64,000 nt of DNA from positions 372,001 to 436,000 of the forward strand of contig NZ_CP114882.2 in NCBI RefSeq assembly GCF_027474525.2, read 5' to 3'. The notes under the pieces are model-generated. The model was given only the letters and a program-made list of their open reading frames with translations. It searched no databases and was not told where the DNA came from. Shown one piece after another: positions 54,925 to 64,000 of this stretch (position 1 is the first letter of the stretch; every line of letters begins with the position of its first letter). The stretch comes from Flavobacterium lacustre. GTDB taxonomy: Bacteria > Bacteroidota > Bacteroidia > Flavobacteriales > Flavobacteriaceae. The position numbers and the translations under genes are program-made.

Positions 54925-54953
54925 CATTCCTGCTTTTTAATACCTAAATTATT

Positions 54954-55760
54954 ATGACTAAAAAAAGTACACTACAAGTTGAAAAAGCAAATGTTCATAT
55001 TGTAAATTGGTTAAAAACATATGCAGAAAACGCAAAAGTTAATGGTTTTGTTATTGGAATTTCAGGAGGAGTTGACTCAGCAGTAACCTCAACATTATGT
55101 GCACAAACCGGATTAAAAGTTTTATGTGTAGAAATGCCTATTCATCAGGCGCAAAGTCATGTAACCAGAGCACGCGAACATATTGATCAGCTAAAAAACC
55201 GATTCCAGAATGTTACTAGTGTAGAAACTGATTTGACATCTGTTTTTGAAAACTTTAAAAAAGTAGTTCCAAATGACGCAAATGAAAGCACCGTAAATTT
55301 GGCTTTGGCCAATACCAGAGCACGAATCCGAATGACTACGCTGTATTATTTAGCTGGTATTTATGGTCTATTAGTTGCCGGAACAGGTAATAAAGTAGAA
55401 GATTTTGGTGTTGGATTTTACACAAAATATGGTGATGGTGGAGTTGACTTAAGTCCAATTGCTGATTTAATGAAATCCGAAGTATTTCTTTTGGGAGCGT
55501 ATTTAAAAATCCCTGATTCTATTCTGAATGCGGCACCTACAGACGGTCTATTTGGTGATGACAGAACAGATGAAGATCAATTAGGAGCCAGCTACGATGA
55601 ACTGGAATGGGCTATGTATGAAGACGAAGCTAAAAAATCTTCGAGTGACTTTTCCGGAAGGCAAAAAGAAGTTTTTGATATCTACAAACGCCTAAATACT
55701 ATAAACAAACATAAAATGGATGCAATTCCTGTTTGCGTACTAAATAAATCGTTAAAGTAA
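54954..55760 (+). CDS. nadE: NH3-dependent NAD+ synthetase
   Basis: The 268-residue enzyme has the P-loop S-G-G-V-D-S (37-42), the second substrate region G-T-G-N-K-V-E-D and a K-Y-G-D-G-G-V-D motif. It lacks the glutaminase (CN-hydrolase) domain of longer NadE, so it should use ammonia. It adenylates deamido-NAD and amidates it to NAD+. It is divergent from gldB. Confidence 0.95.
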   Translation: MTKKSTLQVEKANVHIVNWLKTYAENAKVNGFVIGISGGVDSAVTSTLCAQTGLKVLCVEMPIHQAQSHVTRAREHIDQLKNRFQNVTSVETDLTSVFENFKKVVPNDANESTVNLALANTRARIRMTTLYYLAGIYGLLVAGTGNKVEDFGVGFYTKYGDGGVDLSPIADLMKSEVFLLGAYLKIPDSILNAAPTDGLFGDDRTDEDQLGASYDELEWAMYEDEAKKSSSDFSGRQKEVFDIYKRLNTINKHKMDAIPVCVLNKSLK

Positions 55761-55805
55761 TTATATTTTTATGTTGATTTGCAATTATTTACAGAAATTA
55801 TTTAT

Positions 55806-55813
55806 TAATTTTG
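55806..55813 (+). promoter_or_regulatory. Putative -7 element for the response regulator gene
   Basis: TAATTTTG matches TAnnTTTG and lies 37 bases before the ATG. A TTG at 55779-55781 is 24 bases away, longer than optimal. Confidence 0.4.
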
Positions 55814-55850
55814 TTATTCCAAAAACAATCAACTCTTAAAAACTAAAATT

Positions 55851-56480
55851 ATGATTAAAGTATGTATAGCAGATAATTATCCCGTTGTGCATTATGGAGT
55901 GAAATCTTATTTTAAAGATCATGCTGAAATTTCAATAGTTGCTAATGTCGGCAATTTTTTGATGGTTCGGGACATACTCCAAACAAAGGATATTGATGTT
56001 CTGGTCTTAGACTTAGAACTTGAAGGGCTTTCCAGTATTTTTGAAGTGAAATCTTTGTTGAAAAGTTTTCCAAAAACAAAGATTATACTTTACAGCGGTC
56101 TTTCAGAACAGATTTACGCACCTAATGCTATAAAAGCAGGAGTTTCTGGTTTTGTTCACAAAACTGAAAAATTAGAAACCTTAGGTTTATCGATTATAAA
56201 AGTTCATCAGGGCAAAATAATCATGAACGAAACAGTGAAGAAAAACTTAGCTTTAATTGCTAAACAAAGTAAAAGCGAACGTTTATATCGTAAACTATCC
56301 AATCGCGAGGTTGAAGTTTTACGTTATTTAAGTGACGGCAAAAAAAACCACGAAATTGCTGAAATCTTATCTCTGAACGAAAAAACAATTAGTACTTACA
56401 AATTAAGACTTCTAACAAAATTGAACGTAACTAATTTAGTTGATTTAGTAAATAAAGCAAAAACTTTAGAAATCGTTTAG
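55851..56480 (+). CDS. NarL/FixJ-type response regulator (orphan)
   Basis: The 209-residue protein has a receiver domain with the acid pair (A-D-N), the phosphoacceptor Asp54 in L-V-L-D-L-E, and a conserved lysine in V-H-K-T. A LuxR-type HTH follows (L-S-N-R-E-V-E-V-L and N-E-K-T-I-S-T-Y-K). No kinase is adjacent; the nearest is 3.2 kb away with its own regulator. Its stop codon overlaps that of the convergent dnaG. Confidence 0.9.
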   Translation: MIKVCIADNYPVVHYGVKSYFKDHAEISIVANVGNFLMVRDILQTKDIDVLVLDLELEGLSSIFEVKSLLKSFPKTKIILYSGLSEQIYAPNAIKAGVSGFVHKTEKLETLGLSIIKVHQGKIIMNETVKKNLALIAKQSKSERLYRKLSNREVEVLRYLSDGKKNHEIAEILSLNEKTISTYKLRLLTKLNVTNLVDLVNKAKTLEIV

Positions 56481-58453
56481 CTGTAGCGAGACATTACTCT
56501 TCCTAATTTTTTCGAAAACGAATGAATTAATTTGTAGTAATCCATCGCCATAGACAAAGGCTCTATATTATCTGAACCCGGTTCCGATGATATAGAGCTT
56601 TTTAATTCTTCGATAATTTTATCTACCAAAAACCATCTTAAAGTAAGAATTGTTTCTGATACATATTGACTAATCGTTTCGTTTTTACCTTTTGGAAAAA
56701 TATTCTGACCTTCCCAATTGTGCAAGGTTACTCTTTCATCTTCCATCAAAATATCGGTCACTTCTTGAGCAAATTCAGGTTTCAAATGCATCAGATATTG
56801 CTCCATTCCAAAGTTTTCGTTCTGAAGATAATAATTTATTAAATCATTAAAAATATCTCTAAATAAAGGATTGGCTAATTGTACCTCATCTTCCTGTAAA
56901 CTCAAATAAATTCTTTGATATACTTTATATTCTCTTTTTTCTACAACATTTTCAATTTCACCTTCTTCATTTGTTTTCAATAAAACATCTTCAAATTCTT
57001 CTGCTTTATTTCCGTATAACAAAAGAATTTCAATGATTTTTCGCTCTAATCGGTAAAGCACATCGACTTTTTCAGACTGAACAGGGTTTTCATTTTTTAC
57101 AATTTCAAAAGCTTTTTGCTCTTGTTTTTGTTTTTTCCCAACTTCTGAAACGTCTTTTTGAACTAATTGTGCTAAAGTACTAACCAAAACCTGCTCAGAA
57201 ATATCCATAATTCGAGAACACTCCTGAATATAAATTTCGCGTTGAATACGATCCGGGATCTTAGAAATACTTGTAACCATATCTCTAATTAAATCTGCTT
57301 TTTTTATTGGATCATTCTTAGCGTCATTCATCAAAAGTGAAGCTTTGAACTGAATAAAATCTTTAGCATTATTTTCCAGATAAGCGACTAAATCATCATA
57401 TGACGTTTTTTTTGCAAAACTATCCGGATCTTCTCCATCAGGAAAAGCACATACTTTTACATTCATTCCTTCCTCAAGAATCAAATCTATCCCGCGAATT
57501 GAAGCGCGTAAACCTGCCGCATCTCCATCAAAAAGAACTGTAATGTTTTTTGTCAATCTGTTAATTAAGCGAATTTGATCTGGTGTTAAAGCCGTTCCGG
57601 AGGAAGCCACAACATTTTCTATTCCTGCCTGATTGAACTGAATAACATCTGTATATCCTTCGACTAAATAACAATTATTAAGTTTGGCTATTGCTTGTTT
57701 GGCTTGAAAAATTCCATAGAGAACTTTACTTTTATGGTAAATATCACTTTCGGGTGAATTGAGATATTTTGCTGCTTTTTTGTCATTGGTCAAAATTCGA
57801 CCTCCAAAACCAAGAACTCTTCCAGACATGCTTTGTATGGGAAACATAACGCGTCCTTTGAACCTGTCAAAAGGCCTGTCATCTCTTGGGATTGTAAGTC
57901 CAGTGCTCTCCAAAAACTCTAATTTATATCCTTTCCCTAATGCTTCTTTGGTAAAAGCATCCCAACTTTCGGGAGAATATCCTAAGCTAAATTTTTTGAT
58001 TGTGTCATTGGTAAATCCTCTTTCTTTAAAATAAGAAAATCCAATTGCTTTGCCTTCTTCTGAATTAAAAAGGGTACTATGGAAATAGTTTTTTGCAAAC
58101 TCAGAAACTAAATACATACTTTCTCGAACATCGGTATTTATCTTCTCCTCATCGGTTTGCTCCGTTTCTTCGATTTCGATATTGTATTTTTTGGCTAAAT
58201 AGCGAATTGCTTCGGGATACGTAAAATGTTCATGTTCCATCAGGAAAGCTACAGAATTCCCTCCTTTTCCGGAACTAAAATCTTTCCAGATTTGTTTTAC
58301 AGGAGAAACCATAAACGACGGAGAACGCTCATCAGAGAAAGGACTTAGCCCTTTGAAGTTAGTTCCTGCACGTTTTAATTGAACAAAATCACCGATAACC
58401 TCCTCTACACGAGCAGTTTCGTAAACAGTATCAATAGTAGCTTTTGAAATCAA
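56477..58453 (-). CDS. dnaG: DNA primase DnaG with all zinc ligands replaced
   Basis: The 658-residue primase has an N-terminal CHC2-type domain, a TOPRIM core (V-E-G-Y-T-D-V-I, F-D-G-D-A-A-G) and a C-terminal helicase-interaction region. In the CHC2 domain the usual Cys-x2-His...Cys-x2-Cys ligands are Ser37, Ser40, Asp58 and Ser61, in G-L-S-P-F-S-D-E and W-K-D-F-S-S-G-K. The surrounding fold residues (P-S-F-M-V, G-G-N-S-V-A-F-L) are kept. The rest is normal, so I read it as an active primase with a metal-free recognition domain. Confidence 0.95.
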   Translation of the reverse strand: MISKATIDTVYETARVEEVIGDFVQLKRAGTNFKGLSPFSDERSPSFMVSPVKQIWKDFSSGKGGNSVAFLMEHEHFTYPEAIRYLAKKYNIEIEETEQTDEEKINTDVRESMYLVSEFAKNYFHSTLFNSEEGKAIGFSYFKERGFTNDTIKKFSLGYSPESWDAFTKEALGKGYKLEFLESTGLTIPRDDRPFDRFKGRVMFPIQSMSGRVLGFGGRILTNDKKAAKYLNSPESDIYHKSKVLYGIFQAKQAIAKLNNCYLVEGYTDVIQFNQAGIENVVASSGTALTPDQIRLINRLTKNITVLFDGDAAGLRASIRGIDLILEEGMNVKVCAFPDGEDPDSFAKKTSYDDLVAYLENNAKDFIQFKASLLMNDAKNDPIKKADLIRDMVTSISKIPDRIQREIYIQECSRIMDISEQVLVSTLAQLVQKDVSEVGKKQKQEQKAFEIVKNENPVQSEKVDVLYRLERKIIEILLLYGNKAEEFEDVLLKTNEEGEIENVVEKREYKVYQRIYLSLQEDEVQLANPLFRDIFNDLINYYLQNENFGMEQYLMHLKPEFAQEVTDILMEDERVTLHNWEGQNIFPKGKNETISQYVSETILTLRWFLVDKIIEELKSSISSEPGSDNIEPLSMAMDYYKLIHSFSKKLGRVMSRYS

Positions 58454-58473
58454 AATTATTTATTTATGAAATT

Positions 58474-58481
58474 CAAAGTTA
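58474..58481 (-). promoter_or_regulatory. Putative -7 element for dnaG
   Basis: The minus strand reads TAACTTTG, matching TAnnTTTG, 20 bases before the ATG. A -33 TTG is not seen. Confidence 0.45.
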
Positions 58482-58539
58482 CAAAGTTTGAGGTGACTTA
58501 CTAAAATAAAAATAAAAATATAGCAGAGTTGTAGTTGCT

Positions 58540-59001
58540 TTACATCTGGCTTAAAAAGTGACCTGAGTATTTAGCAATACTCTTTCTCACTTCTATTACA
58601 AAATTCTGAGCATCAAAAACATTATGCTTTGCGATTTTGAATTCCTTAAAAGTCAAATCACTGCTATTAATCAGAAGTTTATATGAATATTTTTTTATGC
58701 AAGAAACCGCTAAAACAGAAAAGAAAAGTAGAGCAACTCTCGACAACAATAAAATTGAATACATTTCAAAAATTGAAATCACGAAAAAATAAAGGAAAGC
58801 CAAAAAGGATAATACCAAAAAGTTTCGAAAATAATTTCTACGCTTGATAATTCTTACATTTGAAATTCTATTCAAATTCAATATAGCTGTATTGTTTTTA
58901 TTTTCAACAATTACTGTTGAATCCGTCAAAATGAAATAGGTATTTCCTTCTAATACATTATCAAATTTATACAGGTTAGAAAGATTTATATCCATAGTCA
59001 T
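58540..59001 (-). CDS. Small membrane protein of unknown function
   Basis: The 153-residue protein has a soluble beta-rich N-terminal part, two hydrophobic helices at about residues 60-80 and 84-104, and a C-terminal soluble part of ~45 residues. This split arrangement resembles bacterial PH-like membrane proteins, but no diagnostic motif is seen. It is on the same strand as dnaG, 86 bases upstream of it. I do not recognise the family. Confidence 0.65.
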   Translation of the reverse strand: MTMDINLSNLYKFDNVLEGNTYFILTDSTVIVENKNNTAILNLNRISNVRIIKRRNYFRNFLVLSFLAFLYFFVISIFEMYSILLLSRVALLFFSVLAVSCIKKYSYKLLINSSDLTFKEFKIAKHNVFDAQNFVIEVRKSIAKYSGHFLSQM

Positions 59002-59713
59002 TTAAGTTTACCATTCTTTTAAATAAAAAATGGATTCGTTTCTTTTACAAAAAGAATATTCAACAAACTGTTTAGTCCAAATATTTCATTTTCAAATTAA
59101 AAAAGTAAACATAAAGAGATTGTTTTTTTGAATTTAATTTTAATTCATGCCTTAAAAAAAAATACCTATATCTCAAAATGGAGACAAAAATCACATCGAC
59201 AAAGCTTTTTTTTATCTTAACAATCAATTTTCAACGATTTTATAATATTCATTCCAAAATTTAATCAAAATAAAACCTATTTAGCACTACAACTTATTTA
59301 ATCAACACTTCATCGATTTTTTCAATAAAAACATGTTTGTTTTGTAAGATTTATATTCAAAAATAAGACTGTAAATCATGGATGTTTTAGTCATAATTGA
59401 GTGAAATTTTGATTAAAAAATACACTGTTTTCCTCCAAAACCAGAGCATCTAGAGCTAAAAAACCATCAAAACAAAACCTGAGAAAAAAGCACTAATAAT
59501 CAATATGTTAAAATAATTTAGCACTAATAAAATGAGTGAAAAACATCTTTAATTGTTACTTTTTTTACTTTAAAACCAGTGTAAAAAACAGAATTAAAAT
59601 CTTAATTTTTAGATTCTTTTATTTTTAAAAAAATAAGTGTTATTTTGCGATGAAAACAAACCCCCAAAAAATTCAAATTATCATAAAAAAAAACCAATTC
59701 TACATAAAAGACT
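59002..59713. other. Long AT-rich intergenic region before the PAS kinase
   Basis: About 710 bases, strongly AT-rich, with many stops in all frames. No ORF of note, clear hairpin or repeated unit was found. The only promoter-like piece is a mismatched TTATTTTG about 70 bases before the kinase ATG. It may hold the control region of the kinase. Confidence 0.6.
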
Positions 59714-62700
59714 ATGTCATTAATACAAAATAAAAATAAAAAATTATTTGACACTTTAAGTTTTCAACAGGAGTTCAATTCTATTTTATTATTTATATCG
59801 GAACTATGCGAGGTTCCGTATGCATTTGTATCTTTAAATGACACTCATGTACAAAATATTGTAGCCAAAATAGGTTTTGATTTTTTGACTATTCCAAAAG
59901 AGATTTTATTATTTAATGAACCCATCATTAAGAATAATGAAGTTTCAATCGTTCCGGACATTAATCTGGATAAAAGATATAGCCCACAACTTAAAAATAG
60001 CTCCTCTTTTTCATTCACTTCATTTGCAGGTTTTCCTTTGCGCATTGACGATTCTTTTGTTTCAGGAACACTTTGCATAATGGATACAAAAGCTAAAGAG
60101 CTTTCCAACGTACAATTAAAAACATTGGAATATGCTGTACAACAAATTCAATCTTTGCTGAAGTTACGTCAACAAAATAAAGAATTACAGGCTGTAGTAA
60201 AACAACAGGAAAATCAATTTCAATTGATTGTTGATAATTCAAAGGAAATTATTTACGAAATAAATTCAGACGGAATAATTACCTATGCTTCTAAGAACTG
60301 GACTCTTTTACTTGGACATGAACTTAATGAAGTTATCGGGAAAAGAAATCTGACTTTTATTCATCCTGAAGACGTAGAAAAATGTGTTACTTTTTTGAAT
60401 GCCATAACTAAGACGGGCACCACTTTTGACGATCTGACTTATAGAATATTGCATAAAGACGGACATTATGTTTGGCATGCATCCAGCTTAAAATTATTAG
60501 AAAAAGACGGTGAACGCATTTTTGTTGGCAACTGTCGAGATATTACTGAGTATACCAAATCAAAACATAAACTTTTAGTCCAGAAAGAATTCTATGAAAC
60601 TATACTCTACAGACTACCGACCGATGTAGCTGTATTTGACAGTAATTATAAATACACTTATTTAAACCCGGCAGCTATAAAAAATGATGAACTACGACAG
60701 TTTATTATAGGTAAAGACGATTTTGAATATGCAAAACATACTAAAAGAGACGATACATTTGCAAAAAGTCGCCGAGCAAAGTTTGATGAAGCTCTAGCAA
60801 GCAAAGAACTTATAGAATGGGAAGATTCTATCTTGCACCATAACGGGCAAACAACTTATCATACTCGAAAATTTAATCCTGTTTTTCGTGAAGATGGTAA
60901 ACTTGAAATGATGATTGGTTTTGGAGTTGATATAACCGAAAGTAAAAAAATTCAAGAAGAAATACTTAAAAACAGACAACTTACCAATAGTATTATTCAA
61001 AATGTTGCAGTTGGGATTTTAGTTCAAGGTCCTCAATCCGAAATTCTTGAAAATAATAAAGCCGCATGTGAAATGTTAGGTCTTACGGAAGACCAATTAC
61101 TTGGGAAAACTTCTTTTGATGAACATTGGAAAGTTATTAATCTGGACGGAACTCCTTTCAAATCAGAAGACCATCCCGTACCGCAGGCAATCCAAAAATT
61201 AAAACCAATTAACAACGTAATTATGGGGGTTCACCGCCCTACACATAATGATTTAGTTTGGCTTTTGGTCGATGCAATTCCTGTATTTGGAGATGCTGGC
61301 GAATTACTTTATGTTATTTGTTCTTTCAATGATATTACAGCACAAAAACATGCAGAAGACAAATTAAAAATAAGTAATGAACGGTTTAGCTATTCTAGCG
61401 AAGCTACATCTGATGCGATTTGGGATTGGAATATGATTACTGACAAAATATATGTAGGAGCTAGTTATTCTGTACTTTTTGGACACCAATTTAAAGACAA
61501 TATAATAACAGCATTAGAATGCGAAAATTTTGTTCACCCGGAAGACAGAGCATCCTACTTTGAAAAAATTGAAAAAGCAATTGAAAGTACAGCTTACAAA
61601 TGGACAGATGAATACCGTTACCTTAAATCTGATGGTAGCTATGCTTATGTAAATGACAAAGCAATAATTATACGAAATGAAGAAGGCAAAGCTATTCGTA
61701 TGATTGGAGCCATGCAAGACATTACTTTAGAAAAAAAACTTAAGGATCAACTACAGCAAAGTGAAGAGCAATTTAAAGGCGCTTTTGACTATTCTGCCGT
61801 AGGAATGGCGCTGGTCGACATCAACGGAAACTATATTGAAGTCAATGATCGACTTTGTAAAATGTTTGGATATTCCAATGAAGAAATGAAATCACTTAGC
61901 TTTCAAGAAATTACATTTCCTGATGATTTAAATGAAGATTTAATTGCTAAAGAAAAATTAGACACAGGTAAGATTTCTAATTTTAGTTCCGAAAAAAGGT
62001 TCATCCATAAAAACAACTCTATTGTTTGGGCACACATGTCTATTTCCTTAGCAAAAAACATCAAAAACGAGATTAAACATTATATCGTCCAGATAATAGA
62101 TATTACTAAAAGGAAAAAAATAGAACAAGAAAACAGACTATTAATAGAAGAAAACAATCGCAACAAGAATATACAACTGAATGAAGCCAAGAATATGTAC
62201 CGCCTTTTGGCAGAAAACACAGTAGATTTAGTTTGCCTTCATAATTTAGACACTAGTTTTCAATATGTTTCTCCTTCAATAAAAAAACTTTTAGGATATA
62301 CTCCTGAGGAATTAATCGGGGAATCGCCTTTAGATTATGTACATCCCGAAGACTTAGAGCGAGTTAAGATAGGTTTACTTGATTTTATTTCTGAAAAAGA
62401 AGATGTTTCTGTAGAAGCCCGATTTATAAATAAAAAACAAGAATATATTTGGTTAGAAATTAAAGCAAACTTAGTTAAAGAAGATGGAGTTATAGTAAGT
62501 TTTCAATCTAGTACCAGAGATATTTCACAACAAAAAGAAGTGAAAGAAGCGATGGCTAAAGCATTGAATCAAGAACGGGAACTAAACGATTTGCGAACAA
62601 ATCTAGTTTCTACAATATCTCATGAGTTCAGAACGCCTATGACAACAATTAGAACAAGCGCTGAATTAATCAATATGTATATTGAAGGACATCATTTTGA

Positions 62701-63286
62701 AAATACCCCACGTTTGCAAAAACGAATCAATACTATTACAGAAGAAATAGACCGAATTGTTGAGTTAATGAATGCTGTACTGACAATTTCTAAGGACGAT
62801 TCCGGAAAAACAAATTTTAATCCAGTGCAATTTGATTTAAAGCAACTTTGCCTGGATGTAATTGAAACCAGTTATTCTAATCAAACTGACAACCGAAAAG
62901 TAAAAACCACTTTTGAAGGAACTGTCTTTACCTTTTTTGGAGATAAAAACCTTATGGAATACTCGCTCTTTAATTTATTAAATAATGCATTCAAATACTC
63001 AGAGGGTTCCAGTGGCGATATCATTTTAACACTTTCTGCTGCGCCATCAGAAATTACGATTCAAATCATAGATTTTGGTATTGGTATTCCAGAAAAAGAT
63101 TTACCTAATCTTTTTAACACTTTTTATAGAGCCAGTAATACTGATGGAATTCAAGGTACTGGTTTAGGCCTTTATATAGTTAAAACATTTACAGAAAAAA
63201 ATTCAGGGAACATTAAGGTAGAAAGCCAATTGGGACAAAGTACTAAAGTAACATTACGATTCCCATTACAAAAACAACAACAATAA
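59714..63286 (+). CDS. Soluble multi-PAS sensor histidine kinase (GAF + six PAS)
   Basis: The 1190-residue protein has an N-terminal GAF domain (about residues 15-155) and six PAS domains (about 165-285, 290-415, 420-545, 550-680, 685-805, 825-950), several closing with a D-I-T motif before a linker. A HisKA domain follows with His970 in S-H-E-F-R-T-P, then an HATPase with N-L-L-N-N-A-F-K-Y and G-T-G-L-G-L-Y-I-V-K. No membrane helix or signal peptide is seen, so it senses cytoplasmic cues; ligands are unknown. It overlaps the next gene by one base, which indicates coupling with the response regulator. Confidence 0.93.
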   Translation: MSLIQNKNKKLFDTLSFQQEFNSILLFISELCEVPYAFVSLNDTHVQNIVAKIGFDFLTIPKEILLFNEPIIKNNEVSIVPDINLDKRYSPQLKNSSSFSFTSFAGFPLRIDDSFVSGTLCIMDTKAKELSNVQLKTLEYAVQQIQSLLKLRQQNKELQAVVKQQENQFQLIVDNSKEIIYEINSDGIITYASKNWTLLLGHELNEVIGKRNLTFIHPEDVEKCVTFLNAITKTGTTFDDLTYRILHKDGHYVWHASSLKLLEKDGERIFVGNCRDITEYTKSKHKLLVQKEFYETILYRLPTDVAVFDSNYKYTYLNPAAIKNDELRQFIIGKDDFEYAKHTKRDDTFAKSRRAKFDEALASKELIEWEDSILHHNGQTTYHTRKFNPVFREDGKLEMMIGFGVDITESKKIQEEILKNRQLTNSIIQNVAVGILVQGPQSEILENNKAACEMLGLTEDQLLGKTSFDEHWKVINLDGTPFKSEDHPVPQAIQKLKPINNVIMGVHRPTHNDLVWLLVDAIPVFGDAGELLYVICSFNDITAQKHAEDKLKISNERFSYSSEATSDAIWDWNMITDKIYVGASYSVLFGHQFKDNIITALECENFVHPEDRASYFEKIEKAIESTAYKWTDEYRYLKSDGSYAYVNDKAIIIRNEEGKAIRMIGAMQDITLEKKLKDQLQQSEEQFKGAFDYSAVGMALVDINGNYIEVNDRLCKMFGYSNEEMKSLSFQEITFPDDLNEDLIAKEKLDTGKISNFSSEKRFIHKNNSIVWAHMSISLAKNIKNEIKHYIVQIIDITKRKKIEQENRLLIEENNRNKNIQLNEAKNMYRLLAENTVDLVCLHNLDTSFQYVSPSIKKLLGYTPEELIGESPLDYVHPEDLERVKIGLLDFISEKEDVSVEARFINKKQEYIWLEIKANLVKEDGVIVSFQSSTRDISQQKEVKEAMAKALNQERELNDLRTNLVSTISHEFRTPMTTIRTSAELINMYIEGHHFENTPRLQKRINTITEEIDRIVELMNAVLTISKDDSGKTNFNPVQFDLKQLCLDVIETSYSNQTDNRKVKTTFEGTVFTFFGDKNLMEYSLFNLLNNAFKYSEGSSGDIILTLSAAPSEITIQIIDFGIGIPEKDLPNLFNTFYRASNTDGIQGTGLGLYIVKTFTEKNSGNIKVESQLGQSTKVTLRFPLQKQQQ

Positions 63287-63648
63287 TGAAGAAATTATTA
63301 ATCATAGACGATGAAACGAAATTGAGAGAAACCATTGCTGAGTTGTTCTCTTTTACTGGCTATAACGTTATTGAAGCACAAGATGGAATGGAAGGTTTAG
63401 AGAAAGTTAAACAGCACAATCCAAGCTTAATAATATGCGATTTAATGATGCCAAAATTAGATGGTTACGGCTTTCTGAAAAAACATAAAAAGTCGACTCA
63501 CGCCGGAATTCCTGTTCTTTTACTTACTGCCAAAATAGAACCAGCCGATGAATTAATGGGAATTAGTTTAGGCGCAAAAGGATATGTCAGAAAACCTTTT
63601 ACCTTCAAAGAATTAAAGAATATAGTTGAAGAACATTTGACTTTTTAG
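63286..63648 (+). CDS. Single-domain response regulator
   Basis: The 120-residue protein is a lone receiver domain: acidic pair in I-D-D-E, phosphoacceptor Asp52 in I-C-D-L-M-M-P, T-A-K and K-P-F. There is no output domain, so it acts by protein contact or in a phosphorelay. It shares one base with the histidine kinase stop and is its likely partner. Confidence 0.93.
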   Translation: MKKLLIIDDETKLRETIAELFSFTGYNVIEAQDGMEGLEKVKQHNPSLIICDLMMPKLDGYGFLKKHKKSTHAGIPVLLLTAKIEPADELMGISLGAKGYVRKPFTFKELKNIVEEHLTF

Positions 63649-64000
63649 ATCCGCTCATATTCATAGAAAATTTAATTATTCCCCAAATTCTTAACAGAAT
63701 TTTAATCCATAAAATAACTTATCTCGGAAGAAAAATTCTTTTTTTTTACTGTAAAAAGTGTGATTGTTTTGAAATGTGTGTTGTGTTTTTTTTGAAATTA
63801 TATTCTTTAAAGTACAAGAATATCTTAAAAAAAATATCCTACCAAAGCAGCTTGCATTAACTAAATGATAATAAAACTATTGCCCCCAAAAATTTTATTT
63901 ACAAGCTGCTTGGTAAGAAAAGATCCCAAATCTTATTAAGACAAAAGTATTGCTTGATTTTTAATTTTGTTAAGTTTTTACCAATAACTAAAAAAAAATT
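63649..64000. other. Intergenic tail of the window
   Basis: About 350 AT-rich bases without a gene. They contain one long-range inverted repeat (63840-63854 with 63902-63915). Nothing else is recognised; the next gene lies outside. Confidence 0.6.
63840..63915. repeat. Long-range inverted repeat
   Basis: TACCAAAGCAGCTTG (63840-63854) pairs with CAAGCTGCTTGGTA (63902-63915) with one bulged base, around a 47-base AT-rich spacer that contains GCCCCC. No T-run follows, so it is not a simple terminator. Confidence 0.55.

Noticed and set aside
59640..59655. TTATTTTG as the promoter of the PAS kinase
   Set aside because: The second base departs from TAnnTTTG, so it is only suggestive.

Overview
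The window is chromosomal core sequence from a low-GC member of the Bacteroidota, most likely a Flavobacterium or close relative. Signs of this are the gliding/type IX secretion genes gldKLMN and gldBC, an XrtF exosortase pair, a short primary sigma factor without region 1.1, and promoters of the form TTG-N19-TAnnTTTG. Shine-Dalgarno sequences are almost absent. No insertion sequence, prophage, CRISPR array or rRNA operon was seen.

Layout. 1-5.6 kb: a cut acyltransferase-like gene, a lipid kinase, an App1-type phosphatase, an ABC-F ATPase, a DUF983 protein and an FAD oxidoreductase. 5.6-14.1 kb, minus strand: gldN, gldM, gldL and gldK (the core motor and ring of T9SS), an arginase-fold protein with an eroded metal site, and topA. 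14.5-21.2 kb, plus strand: miaB, a sigma-54 activator, lptE, a TPR protein, secG and groES-groEL. 21.3-28.3 kb, minus strand: dedA, a metal-related operon (HYC_CC_PP protein, TonB receptor, HMA protein), a beta-CASP nuclease, an ATP-cone/PD-ExK protein, and the xrtF pair. 28.4-33.6 kb, plus strand: a GAF protein, rpsO, pnp, rpoD and rpe. 33.7-35.7 kb, minus strand: a CBS protein, an MtfA-like peptidase, tRNA-Arg and yqeY. 36.0-51.7 kb, minus strand: an uninterrupted dcw cluster from mraZ to ftsZ without murF or ddl. 52.0-58.5 kb: an alpha/beta hydrolase, engB, gldC-gldB, nadE, an orphan response regulator and dnaG. 58.5-63.6 kb: a small membrane protein, a long AT-rich gap, and a six-PAS histidine kinase overlapping a single-domain response regulator.

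How the genes work together. Cell envelope construction dominates: peptidoglycan synthesis and division (dcw), outer-membrane assembly and secretion (lptE, secG, gldKLMN, gldBC), and surface sorting (xrtF). The second theme is information flow: rpoD, rpsO, pnp, topA, dnaG, miaB, tRNA-Arg and groESL.

No clear new multigene system was found. The signals most worth following are: two related hairpin elements with a conserved tip but diverged stems (14.3 and 35.8 kb); four ACCAC boxes at 10/10/21 bp spacing upstream of mraZ; a rare strong Shine-Dalgarno before rpoD and twin hairpins with identical loops after it; a primase whose four zinc ligands are all replaced; an arginase-fold protein without its metal ligands beside the T9SS genes; and an ATP-cone/nuclease fusion beside a beta-CASP enzyme.
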